From Lethocerus indicus (lineage: Eukaryota; Arthropoda; Insecta; Hemiptera; Belostomatidae): DNA of 64,000 nt. A program made the translations under genes and the position numbers. The notes under the pieces were generated by a model. That model worked only from the letters and a program-made list of their open reading frames with translations, was not told the origin of the DNA and ran no database searches. This document shows, one piece after another, positions 11,393 through 23,275 of the stretch; positions within the stretch are counted from its first letter, which is position 1, and each line of letters starts with the position of its first letter. Location of the stretch: NCBI GenBank assembly GCA_019843655.1, contig JACDQD010000001.1:42352230-42416229 (forward strand), written 5' to 3'.

Positions 11393-11879
11393 TTGAAAAT
11401 AAATAATCCACCCTTAAGAAATTCAACGCATCGCTATTATCCCATGGACTATGGGTCCGCTCAGTGTATAGCTGTAGCCTGTACGGGGGTAATCGATGTT
11501 GAAATACGGTCAAGTTGAATAGGAATGCCACTATCGAGGGCGGAAATTAACGTTGAATTGGTGGGGCAGTCCCCACAGTGCTGCTCTTCGCCGGCCGTTT
11601 TTAGTTCACTTTAATTGCCCTTTTAATAGCCTATAGGTTACGGCCCGACGAGCGGCCGTCATTAGCGATACAATTTGGACGGCGGGTCTGGAATAAATAA
11701 AAATAGAAGGCCGCCGTTTGGTCGGCGGTCGAGGCCGTCCAGCTCCCGCAGCGAATTCTACACGGCCAAATATTTAGTCGTCCGCATCGGAGAATTCGAA
11801 TAACGCGAATAGCCCTTCTCAAAACCCTCGCAGACTTAGTCGATTCTTCAGACTTTTTCTCAGTAACGTTTAATTTTTT

Positions 11880-12330
11880 CTTTTTTCTTTATTTATTATT
11901 ATTATTGTTTATTTTATTTATTTACAACAAACAACTGTTATAAACAAAATTTCGGAAATTTATTTTTTTTTTAATATCTCTTGTTTTTCTCTATAAAAAG
12001 CCACCCACCCACACACACACACACGCACGTGACACTTTTGACGTATATCCCAGCTACAGATGATCTGGAGGCGTATCAGCCGCAATGGGTGAGGGGGGTT
12101 AATGGATGGGTAACGGAGGAGAGGGCTTCAACGAGCGAATTAGGACGAAGATTGAGGCGGGAATGAAACTCTAGGGGGCCGGCAGTTTATAAATTCACCG
12201 ACTGTGCCGACAGCCGACGTTGAGGTCGAGATGAACGGTGCGATTCGAAACGTACGAGGAAGCGTCGAGGACGGTCCGTAGGAGCGATGTTGGGGGTCTT
12301 TGTGGAACCACGCAACGACGATTGATACGA
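11880..12330 (-). mobile_element. Jockey-like LINE 3' fragment, degraded
   Basis: The + strand shows ATGGATGGGTAACGGAGGAG, CGGGAATGAAACT and CGTACGAGGAAGCGTCGAGGA, which align with 1780-1950 of the longest copy. The 3' untranslated part precedes it with a GACACTTTTGACGTATATCC segment seen at other 3' ends. Frames are broken. It also carries a short CCACCCACCCACACAC simple repeat. Confidence 0.72.
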
Positions 12331-14310
12331 AATATATTCGACCGGCGGGCGGTCGCATAGCGCATCCTGTATTTATTATTATAAACTCTTTTATTTTATT
12401 GTACAAAAAATGGCGCTGAGCCCTTACGGCTCAGGGATTCGAAAGAGGGAGATTTAATTTTTTTTCAATTCATTCAATTCTATTCTCACAATTCTTCTGA
12501 TGCGCATTTTCTGTGCGGCGGGAGGTTAACTCCGAAACGCGTATTGTTCGTGCGACAATACACTAGTCACTATTATCGTATTTTATGTGCGAGCAGGGCC
12601 CTGTTCCGTGGTGTAAATAGGAAATCGTGAAAGCGGAAAATATTATTTCTTTTTTTCCTTTTAACCCCCGTTATGGATATCCCGCTGTGGACGAGAGGAG
12701 GGCCCGGCCCGTGGTTTTGATTTAACGAATGCGACCGGCTCCCATATCCCGGAATCTATTTGTTATCGGTTTGTTTTTATCTAAATTCGAGGATTTCGTG
12801 ACCGGTTTCGAAGGCGGCGAGGGTGGGCCTGTCGGCTACGTTTCGGTCCCCTTTCTCTGTCACTTCACCGAACACCTTATTACACTGTCTTCTCCGACGG
12901 AAAAACCGTCCGTGAGCCGTTAACGTCGTAATTAGAGCAATTACGCCACCGGTCAATAACGTCGATTTCGTTTTGCGATAACGAAATTACAAACGAGAAA
13001 CAGCCGTACGACTTTTAACGGAAATAATTTAGAAATAAATGTCGAAAATCTGTACGATTTGTTGAAATTTGTATGAAAGGAAAATTTGATCCGCCGCCGC
13101 TTATATGCCGCATCTCATTGTTTTTGTTGCGCGTGGGGGTAATTTACCCATGTATTATGATTTTGTTAAATGCGTACTAAATATTCTTAAATAACACATA
13201 GGATATCCTGTATACCTTAGATTTGTCTATACGGTGTGACAATAATATTCCGGGACTGGAGCGTCACCCTAGCAGTAGCGTGACCGGTATTTCCGAAGTG
13301 GTCGGTATAAATAAATGAATTACAACGAAACGGAACAAAGTTCCACGACCGTATCGTGTATAATTGTACTCTGTACCATCATTCGTGCGACAGCCTTTAG
13401 GGTCGCCGCTAAAAATAAACGGAAAACGAGTTCAACTCCGAAGATCGAGGTATTACACAGTTTGAAATCGAATTAAAAGTTTCCTTTCCGGAAGGAATTG
13501 CGGATATTAGACTCGTACTTTTTAAGAGTCGTTTTTCAGGTGAAGCCCGCAAGTACAGGGCTCGGATGGGCCCGTTTACGTTGCAGGTCTCAGTATTGAG
13601 GACTGGAACTTTTTTATGTGTAATCGCTTCGGTTTGTGGCCCGAGTGTTTGATAAAACATGTCTTTTTCGGTTTATTCTGTGATGATTCTTCGAGACCTT
13701 CGTAACTAATATAATAATAATTATACGATGGCCTCTCCTCCCTTTAATGTCGCCTAGATACGTACCGGGTGGCATTGCGGAGCGACCCCGGAAATTCATC
13801 AGAGCCGGCGCTTCGTACGCGGCCGGGGGCTTAACTCTAATTGAAAGGAGGATCTTTTTTAACCGGGAGGAATCGGAGGCGGGGACTTTGCGCTCGGCGG
13901 GTAACACCATCCACGCCCACCCACTGCCCTCTTAACCTTCATATTTCGTATGCATTAGACCCGCTCGCCCATCCACGTCCCCGCCCCTATCATCGCCTAA
14001 TAACGGATAGAAGACTCTGCTCCGGGCTACGCGATCTCGTTACGTAGGAATTTCCTTGCGAACGGGTATTATTTTCCTTTTAAAAGGATTCGAAGGGGCG
14101 TTGTATCGCCGAAAACCGGGTTAAAATAATATACACGGAGGAAAAAAGAAAAAACCTACGTATGGACGGGCGAGATAATGGAATTCGGCGAAGGTCCCGC
14201 GGGCCCGAAAATAATCCTCCGACATAAATTAATCCTGGGGAAAAGAACGAATACCCGTAACAGGCTATTTTCCAGGGAAATTTTCGTTATCCAACTTCCT
14301 GACATCCCGA
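12331..14310. other. Non-coding stretch, nothing recognised
   Basis: Both strands show only short frames without recognisable domains (for example about 98 codons minus at 13614-13910). No repeat copy was identified. Confidence 0.45.
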
Positions 14311-14515
14311 ACGTTTCCTACAGACGCCTGAAAAGGATGTGGCCATGTGATAAAACCGAAAAAATAGAAAAATAAATAAATAAAATTTAAATAACGGGAG
14401 AAAACCAACGGGTTTCTCCTCCGTTATTCTCTACTCGTTAATAGTGCAACTCGAACATCAATGTCGCTTATCGTTTTTTACAGGCGTGACAATAAAACGG
14501 AAAAGTAAAAATATA
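14311..14515 (+). repeat. Repeat D copy 1
   Basis: Shares CTACAGACGCCTGAAAAGG, the hairpin GGGAGAAA...TTTCTCCTCCGTTATT, AATGTCGCTT and TTTTACAGGCGTGACAATAA with 53775-53985. A short piece of the same family lies at 25007-25057. Confidence 0.72.
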
Positions 14516-15411
14516 AGTTTTCAAATTTCAAATTTACGACCGCATCAAAATTTCGGTTGCCGCCGGAGATTGAATCAGGGTTGGGCGGCGCTCATGACAG
14601 TGCCGGGCATGACACTCCCATTACGTTGTCGCTATTCGGCCCCAGTTACCGAACCAGCTTTAATACCAGCCCTTTGTCGGAAACAGTCGCTCATCGGATG
14701 AAATGTCCCGAACTCATTTCAGCTCCTCCGGCGGTGGAATTGAAATTTTGAAATCCAACGAAATCGTCATTCAATTCTCGCTCATATTCGAAAAATAACA
14801 GCGCTTAGATAAAAAAACAAATGTCAGAGGGGCGTGTGTATTGGAGTTGGAAATGGACTGTCGATTAATTGCCTCGAAGACAACCAATGCAATGGAAACC
14901 GACTCGAGTTTCACCCCAAACCGGACTGCTCTTACCATCCGAGCAATACTCCTCGCGTGAATATATTCATTTCGTTTAAATTTCTCGCGGCATTATTTAG
15001 TAAATCTCGACCCAAATATGTCGCATCGCTGACTGAAATTGGCACATTAGCGAACGAACTACCGAACTGATTTCCAACCAGTCATTTTGGATTCAGATGG
15101 CAATACGGCCATTTTCATTCGAATGACATTAGGTCCGCCACCGTGTTCATTTTTGCCATATTAGACCGAGCCGAGTAAACAAAATAAAGATACCCCAATA
15201 TTTAATCCCGGGCGGTAAATCTTAATGGATTGGAGGATTTGGTAAAGGAGCCTATAAGTACAATAAAAAAAGAGTTCGTTGAACGTACAATAAATTGAAC
15301 ACCGAGTCAAAAAACGAAATAGAAACGTTAAACGTGTTTAATGAGCTAAGGTTTCCGAGACCGGCAATTGAATTATCGCTAAATTCCGGAGTTTCGCCTA
15401 ATACTGTGGGA
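14516..15411. other. Non-coding stretch, nothing recognised
   Basis: No gene, RNA or shared repeat was seen; short frames only. Confidence 0.45.
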
Positions 15412-15652
15412 ACCTCGGTTAGCAAGGGATGACCCCCTGCTATTCCGGGAATTTCCCAGTGTTCGGTAAGTGTGTTTGGTATTTTGATTGTACCTGTACA
15501 TACGAGTATATATGGGACCCCAATTCGATCGAATCTTCTGTTGGAAACGTCCGAAATAGACAATATTTCGGCCCAGGAGGAAAGGGCAAAACCCTTCGAG
15601 TGGAGCTCGCTCCACACAGGAAAAATACCGGGGGCTATCCCTAGCTAACCGG
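15412..15652. mobile_element. Family C MITE-like element with imperfect terminal inverted repeats
   Basis: The left end CGGTTAGCAAGGGATGACC is mirrored at the right by the complement of TAGCCCCCGGTATT...; read inward from the right it is CCGGTTAGCTAGGGATAGCC. Inverted ends are about 40-45 bp. The centre carries GGAGGAAAGGGCAAAACCC and GAGCTCGCTCCAC, also found in the 6340-6540 and 52080-52240 copies. No coding capacity. Confidence 0.7.
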
Positions 15653-18600
15653 ATCACACCGGAAGTAGTTAAACGTGCTTGTTGGGATATTAAAGATATA
15701 TTAAAGTTTCTTCATTCAATACGATACTGCAGTAAAGTTATCGAAAATAATAATAAACGAATATTAAGATTAATCGTGCTCGCCTACAAGACTACGAAAA
15801 GAAAATCGAATATAAAAACCCGTGTAGGTACTCAATTAAATCCGCAATTTCCGATTCTATCCGTTTTATATCTTGTAGGGGGATGTCAAACGGCGGGATA
15901 ATAAAGGAAGTGCCTGGAAGATAGTTTTCCCTAATGAAAAGGAGGCGGTGGAGAGGGAGAGCGCGCCAGGTTTTTATCGCCGACTCGTAAAGTTTTTATC
16001 TGGAGGGCTTCTCTCGGCATCTCTCTAACAAATTCAGTATGAAATCCCCCTTCCCTCCCCCTCCCCCTCGGTGGGTTTAAACTCCTCCTCCCGTATAATA
16101 AATTCGCTTAATAAATCGGCCCATTATTTTTTCCCGCCATTCCAAAGTATATCCGACTAGTTATTGGAACTTGTACAAGACACTTATGGGTTTGAGGAAT
16201 GGGGGGATTACGAGAAGGTGTGGAATATAATTCACCGCATTTGAATATTTTTCCCATTACCCCGAGGTCTCCGGCTCTGGGCCGTACACCTAAGTATAGC
16301 ACTATAAGAAAAAGTATTAGATTTTACAATTGTAATATTACTCTATTGTAATTGTAATACGTACACTATGCTACCGATACTGTGGGGTATCTCACCCGTA
16401 AGTACCACTTTATGTAATTTCTAATTAGGTTTTGATAACAGGCAAAGCCGATTTGGGTTGGTATTAAAGGGACTTGGGAGAGCAGTGGTCAGTTCCTATT
16501 AAACTTTGAGTGGGACTAACGGCCGTTCTCACTCCCCTTCTAGAAATTCAATCAATATATAAGGAACTTTCACTTGTTTAGGTCGGCAGAGTTATGTTCA
16601 GTTTTGGAACACACTTTATTCTATAATAAAAAGCGTACTTAATTGAAATTAAATTCATTATTTTTACTTTCATTAGTCGGTTAAATTTGAGTAATTAGTG
16701 TTCTATAATTATATTATTATAAGACTATAACAGTCATTAAGAGTAAAGCTTTAGATCGAAGAAATCAAATTTGAATTATTTCAAAGGTTGGAGATATATA
16801 TGAACCACACCCCAATAATAGTACCGTCACGAATTACCTAATTGACAATGCACAGTTTTTTTTACATTAATTTGATACAGTAAGATATCACCGTTCAGCA
16901 ATCACCGTTGAAGATTTGTTGATTTTTTTGGATATATAAGTTATTATGGATAAGTTAGTGGATTCCTAAGTTTATTAAGAACGTTTACTGCGGCTTTTAA
17001 GTACTACTATGAACGATCATCCTCTTCTTCTTCCGAGGTACTCCCTTTTATTATTTTATAATATTATTGTTTAATTAGGAGTATAAAACCTAGGGGGTAT
17101 TCAGGTACAAATTAGAGTTATAAAAGAGAGTGTATGTGTAATTAAATGTTAAGCCCTTTACATAGTAAATTCCAAAAGCGTCCTCCTCCGTCGATTTTTA
17201 TATAGCCACCGTCGTATTTATGTCGAACGGGGGGGGGGGTTGAAATTGAAAGCCCTCGGAGCGCTCCGTTTTCAAATTGGGCCGAAGACGGGGCGTATAT
17301 AAAAGGACAAAATACACGGGGCATTTCCGCCTCCCCGCGGCGCTGTAACCGGTTTCATTTGCATTTCAATTACAGGCCAGAACTTTATTCCGATTTCCCC
17401 CGAGCCGCGGCACCCCCGCTAATTTGCTCTATATTAATAACTCGCCCTCGGCGGTTTATTCGAAAAATAACCGAATCCCAGGAGCCGGCCGGCTTATTTT
17501 CTCTTTTTCCTTTCCCTCTTTTTTTTTTAATTTTCTTCACCCTTCAACGCCCGGATCCGGGATCAAATCAAGAGAAGGCCGGGAAGTCGGTAATCCGCGG
17601 TAAACCTTTTTAGCCGGGAAAATGGGATTAACGCCGTCTATTGAATTAGAAAGGGCCGATCGGAAAATCCAGGGCCGATGGTAATTAATCCTTCGTCCCC
17701 CGACTCGATCCCCTTTCTTTAAATCGTCATATTTTAAAATGATTTTTAAACGACAATTTCTTGAATTGATTTACTTCGTCACCCTTTAAATAGTCGGCTA
17801 AAATTATTTCAATAAAAATATCTATTAGTATCTAGGAGAGTGGGACATTATAAATTGGATTCTACCTGTAATAATGAAAGTCATACAATTTAATAACGGT
17901 GATGAACACACACATTAGCTACAGAGGAAAAAGCGCAGAGAGGCCCATTATTATTGCGCATAAGCGTAGAAAGTACATGCATCATCCAACCTTTGTTTAT
18001 TATTACATGTACCCTGTACAAATGTAATGAAGTATATTAAGGATATTTGCAAATTCAGGAGCTCAGATTTTAGGTCTGTGGAGGACACGGGATCGAGATT
18101 TGTAAGCCCTTTTATAACCGGGTTTATTTCAGGTAAAATTGATGGCTCGTGCGAGGGACCGATAATATTTCGAACCCCATAAACGCCGAGCGGTAATCAT
18201 CTTTACAATTTCATAATCCTCAATTTAACGGTATCCCGGCGGCAATTCGGGGGCCTCTTAACGCGCCGCTACTAGACGGGACGCCTCGTTACTGCCCTTA
18301 CTGTTATATGGGCGTGCGTAAAAAATATAATTGGGAGAGGGCGGTTAATTTTGCTGAGGGCGTCGTTAAAAGTGCAGAGAGACACCGGCCCCGAACAGAT
18401 ATAATCGGGGTTATGTCCGCTGCGCATACAACCAACCCGCGTTACACCCTCCTTATAGATACGAGGCGCCCCTACGGTAATCACGAATTTACCGTTAATT
18501 CACTACTTCGTGAGGGACATCCGAGACATACAATTCTGCTTAAATCCTCTCCGCTATGTTCCTCCTCAACGTACAGACATTTCAGTCATAAAATCCCGAA

Positions 18601-21599
18601 TTTCATTCAATCCCCCCCTTTAAGCCCATCCGTTAAACGGCACACTGCGAGAGATATTCTCCTCTAGTCCTAAAAACATGACAGACTACAAGTGTAAATA
18701 ATCGAGGCCGGATGTCTCTGATGGAAAGGACATCGGGGCCGGAGCTCCGACATCTGTCCGCTATTAGGGGAGGCCGAGGAGAATTTAAAGTTCTTAGGAA
18801 CTGAACCCTTCTGGAATTTCCGAACTGAAGTTAATAAAACCGCCACCGACTGCGTTCTACGACAGGGCACACCGGTCTAATCGCGCTGCATAAGATACTT
18901 CGTTCCCATCGCGCCAGTCCTATTCACACCTAAGTAAGGGAACGCTGCGAGCATATATAGTGAGACGCCGACAACGTCCTTCTTTAACTGAACATCAATC
19001 CTGCAACTCTCGTATGCGGGAGATAAAAAAACGGTAGTTCGAAACGAAGAAATTTATGTTAACGTATTACTTCCGAAAAATGTGCTATCTTATGTTGCGC
19101 ACATAAAGTTTAATTAACCGTGTTATGTATAGAGGAAAACCTGGCTTTAACCACGAAATCCGAGTCGGAATTTTCCCTAACCCTACTCATTATATAGGCT
19201 CCCCCTGAGTAACGTGAACCGGCGGTTTGGGAACAGCGGGCTGCTCGTCTTCACCATCCTCGAGGTACTACCTTAAATTGAGTTCGAGCGGGCGTTCCTC
19301 CGGATACGACGCCCCCGTCAATGCATTATTTATGGGGTCCGGGGCCCCCTGTAATTGTCGGCCCGATATTGTATTTTTCGGAGACTGAAGATAGCCGTTC
19401 ACGAAATGGCCCGCTCCCCCGGCAGAGGGGAAAAAACCCGTTTATCTTGTTCGAGCCTAGAAACCTCGAGTCTACGGCAAATGAGGAAAAATATTAACAA
19501 ATCGGGGTAGTATCCCCGATAGGGAAAGTCATTACTTCCGATCACCTTCAAATTTCCTGCGCCAATCCGCCGCAATGATGCGGATTCTAAATGAAGTTCA
19601 GAAATTCAGCGGCAATCCTTAATTTACACTTATAATAATATAAATATTATTTATTTATAAAATAGTTTTTTTTTCTAGTTCACCCACTCGATTTTTACTC
19701 TCAATACTGCCCGGCGATTGGTGCTTTCAAATAAATGATTTCTTCAACCGGGTCCTTTCTTCTGGTTCCTCGCCGCGATTAATTTGTGATACTTTCCTCG
19801 AATCCGAGCCGATCAAGTTGTCTACTGACGGCGGCTTCGTCACCGCCAAGCCTAGCATCGATTAACCGCAATCCGGCCGGTGACACTTTTCATCTCTTCG
19901 ATACCGACATTCGTTTTACCGCCGGCCTCAATGCGGTAGCGCTAATCTATTAAATCGGGATATTAACCTTTAAATAATATTTTTATTTCACTGTTCGAAG
20001 TCGACGGGCCGTAAAATAATTCGGTCCGAAAATATTTGCCTTGCGCGGCTAACAGGATTTTAATCAGCCCGATGAAAATTAACGGCTAATAATTGGTCGC
20101 CGAATCGGTTTCAATTAGGGCGGCCGATGACACTGAATTAAATTCTGCCTCCACCGGTCCATAACTCGTGTAATCTATGTTTTAAAATAATAATTAAAGG
20201 TTAATTTGTGCGCTTATAACCCGTCGTGCGTTAATATATATTTTGAACCCTAATAATACGCTAATAAAGTCGTAAAGCGCGATTTAAAAATTAGTTCGTC
20301 TTTATCATACAACGCAATACAGCGGGCAACAGTCAATAAATGTGTGAAAAAGGCTGCTGTAGAAGGGATTAGAAGCAGGAGCAGCAAGAAAAACGTGACA
20401 CACATATTAGGTTATTTCAGGTTTTTTAAGTTATTAGGTTATTTTATTTCCTTGTTTTAAATATACTAAATAGTGTTCGCGATAATGTGTGTCCTTATTC
20501 TTTACGCCCTTACTTCTACATTACTGTTATTTTCTGTTCATTAACCGGAATTATTATCCCCTCCCCGCGGTGGACTCCCCCGTCCCTCGTCCATTACGAA
20601 CCAGTACGAATAGCTCACACAAAACGCTACTATCCCCGGCGAGTACCCGCAGCGAGTGCCGTTTCGCTGTAACGGCGATCGGTTTTTTTAGTCGAAAGCG
20701 AGAGTTAAATGCCGAATACGGGCTCATCGATCCAAATAGCGAGGAACCGTAAATGCGTACGCTGAGGGAGAGAGAAGGATATAGGGAGGGAGAGAGTGGG
20801 AGTGAGAGTGAGAGTGAGAGTGAGAGTGGTTAGGGGGCGTAGGGCCCCCCTACAATAGGGCGAGCGATCGATCCCATATGAAATGTCGAACGGTGTTTTG
20901 TCTCTCCGACGAACGGACAGCGTGCAGGTAGTTAGGGTAGAGACTCCAACAACTCTGTCTTCACCAGTTGATAATAATCCCACTCTAATATATGTACTCG
21001 AAACTTATGGTGAAAAAACGAATAAACGACAATGTGTCTGGGTTCTAGAAACAGCCCCTTTGGACACTAAAGTTATCCGAATCAGTTTTTCGTAGCCCTC
21101 ATTTTTTTTAGAAAAAGTAAGGCAGTCGATATTCTATACATTTTTATAAGCGTCCGACTTCAATTTATCGGATTAGCTAATCGGATCGGAGTCCGTAATT
21201 TATGCAGTTGCGCCGTAGTAAAAACATTAAAAATTAGGTTTGACCAAATCCGACAATCGCTCATTTTCATCCCGATTTTATAGTGTAGTTATTAATTATT
21301 AATTAAAAGGAAGCCTGAGGGGTCGCCATTAGGGGTGAGTGCCTATCTACAAGAGTAAATGTTTACCGCCATTTAGATAATTAAACTCGGACCTTGAATG
21401 ATAATAGCTGTAATAAAATTGAGTTACGACTTTTATCTATTGTTATTGAGTCGAATTAGTAGCTCTTTCAATTATAAGTATACGGTTTACAGATGTGTAC
21501 AGTGAGGAAGCCACTGATAATTCAATATTTGGGATGAAATTAGGTTAATTTAAGACACAGGGAAGTACAGAGGAGTTCGCCAGGTTTCATAATCACCCC
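15653..21599. other. Non-coding stretch, 5.9 kb
   Basis: Holds a C-run cluster at 16046-16067, an 11-base G run at 17229-17239 and a (GAGAGT)n tract at 20799-20827. No exon, RNA gene or shared repeat was identified on either strand. Confidence 0.45.
20799..20827. repeat. (GAGAGT)n short tandem repeat
   Basis: About five hexamer units inside a GA-rich segment. Confidence 0.85.
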
Positions 21600-22090
21600 A
21601 CAAATCCCTTCAATAAATTAGTTCAATTTAATTCAAATATTATATATTTTAACAAAATAGAATAATAAAAAGCGGGGGATAAACATTTCCCCAACTGGAG
21701 ATGAACTGAACGTGGACAGGGCGCTGATACTACACCGTCCAAACTCAGGTGTATCTCTGTATTGCCTAACTCTAGCGCCGCGCACACGCATCCAGCCGTA
21801 TATTTCAGGGACGACCGTAGATTTGTTGCGTTTCTGTCTCCTCTCGCTGATTTGGTCTTTTGCTAGACCGGTTTCGGCCGTTTGCCATATTCAGTAGCGG
21901 TGTTAGTCACTCGTTTTTTTTATGTTTTTTGGGCATCCTCACTGAACGGTCACTGTCACTTGTACTGTGGTGTTTGTCGTGTGTATATATATATTTGTCT
22001 TCTTGTGTTTTCGCGTGATGTTGTCTTCTTTGGGTTGGGATGGATTAGGTTAATCGGCTTATGTCTTTGTCGGAATATCGGTCAAAAAGG
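21600..22090 (-). mobile_element. Family B repeat copy 2, inverted
   Basis: The reverse complement carries the ribozyme-like core (21862-21898), the GCGAGAGGAGACAGAAACGC tail and the outer end with GGACGGTGTAGTATCAGCGC. That outer end is shared with 26810-27020. Inner sequence matches 22370-22640 in reverse orientation. No protein function is inferred. Confidence 0.75.
21862..21898 (-). ncRNA. Hammerhead-like core in family B copy 2
   Basis: Read on the minus strand: GCTA, CTGAATA (one change from CUGANGA), TGGCAAACGGCC hairpin, GAAA, CCGGTC, TAGC. GCTA and TAGC pair perfectly as stem I around the GTC triplet. The box change makes activity of this copy doubtful. Confidence 0.35.
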
Positions 22091-22189
22091 GGGGGTGGCG
22101 GGTGAAGTTATTCGCGGGGCGAATAAAGCATCACTTTAGGAATGTATTTGATCGTTTATTAAGTTGCTTTTTTGTTCTTGAAAATATCC

Positions 22190-22650
22190 CTGCTCGGGTG
22201 CACTTGCAACGATAAAATAGCGCCCCCTGAGGGCGGTGCGGAAATGTAAATTTTTAAAATAAACTTTTTTTAATACATTTTGGATCAACTGGATAATTTT
22301 AATTTTCCTAAATACACAATACCAGATAGGTTTCCTGTCATATAGTTGGAAGTCATAACCTAATAGTTGGGACCAATTGAGTGATCAAATATATATTTTT
22401 AACCGATAATCCAACAACGTCTTATGCCGATTAACCTAATCCCTCCCAACCCGAGGAAGACAAACAACATCCCCCAAAAACACAATAACAAAACACATAT
22501 ATATACACACGAAAAACAGACAACCACCACAGTACAGGTGACAGTGACAGTGTAGTGAGGATGCCCAAAAAAGATCCAAATGAGTAACGACGCTACAGAA
22601 GATGGCGAGCAGCCGAAACCGGTCTAGCATGAGACCAATCCAGAGGGGCG
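22190..22650 (+). mobile_element. Family B repeat copy 3
   Basis: Begins with one 70-bp-type unit (GCGCCCCCTGAGGGCGGTGC), then the shared AATACACAATACCAGATAGG segment. It ends in the ribozyme-like core and GGTCTAGCATGAGACCAATC, where homology stops against GC-rich unrelated sequence. Confidence 0.72.
22590..22628 (+). ncRNA. Hammerhead-like core in family B copy 3
   Basis: GCTA (22592-22595), CAGAAGA (box with U-to-A change), TGGCGAGCAGCC with a three-pair GGC/GCC stem, GAAAC, CGGTC ending 22624, TAGC (22625-22628). Stem I GCTA/TAGC pairs perfectly. The box change probably inactivates this copy. Confidence 0.35.
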
Positions 22651-23275
22651 CCGCCCCCACCACCGCCCCGCCGCCTTTCCCCCAAACCGCCAAACCTACC
22701 TTCAACCCTAGTACCTCCCTTACCGGTGCCCCTTTCCTTCCGTACGCCCCCTCGCGTATCCCCGCCCTACCTGTACCCACGAGCGGCTTACACCGATCGC
22801 CCGACGAAGGGGGTGCTTTGTTCGCAAAAACCGATGATAAATAAATCGGTCCCCAATTAACTGTCAAAGGGCCGGTCGCCGGGCATTCGCCAGAGCAAAA
22901 CTTGGGCGCATTCGAGCCTGAAGAGAGAAATAGCGAAAACTAGACAGAATAAACATATTTAGACTTTCGGAGCCGAGGTGAGAAGCGAAGTAGGCCGGTG
23001 GGTCTAAATGCGAGTGAGCCTCTGTTTACCGCCTTTGTTTTCAGTCGCCGCGACGATATTAACGAGGGAGGCGGCGTGAGGAACAATTGGACAATGGGAA
23101 CTCGCACATTGGGAAGGCTTTCCCCAATCTGCACTTCCTACTTCGATCGGTTTATTACGGCCGTAAACTTCCTAACGGATCGGGGATCATTTTGTCAATG
23201 TACAAATCTCACCACTGCGCTCCAGTCTAGGAAATATGGAGTCCGATAATCGTTTATAACGTACGAATAACTAAA

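Noticed and set aside
21712..21897. Frame MDRALILHRPNSGVSLYC..., also found on the minus strand at 26578-26931
   Set aside because: The two frames share peptide only because both lie in copies of family B; composition and length give no sign of selection for protein.
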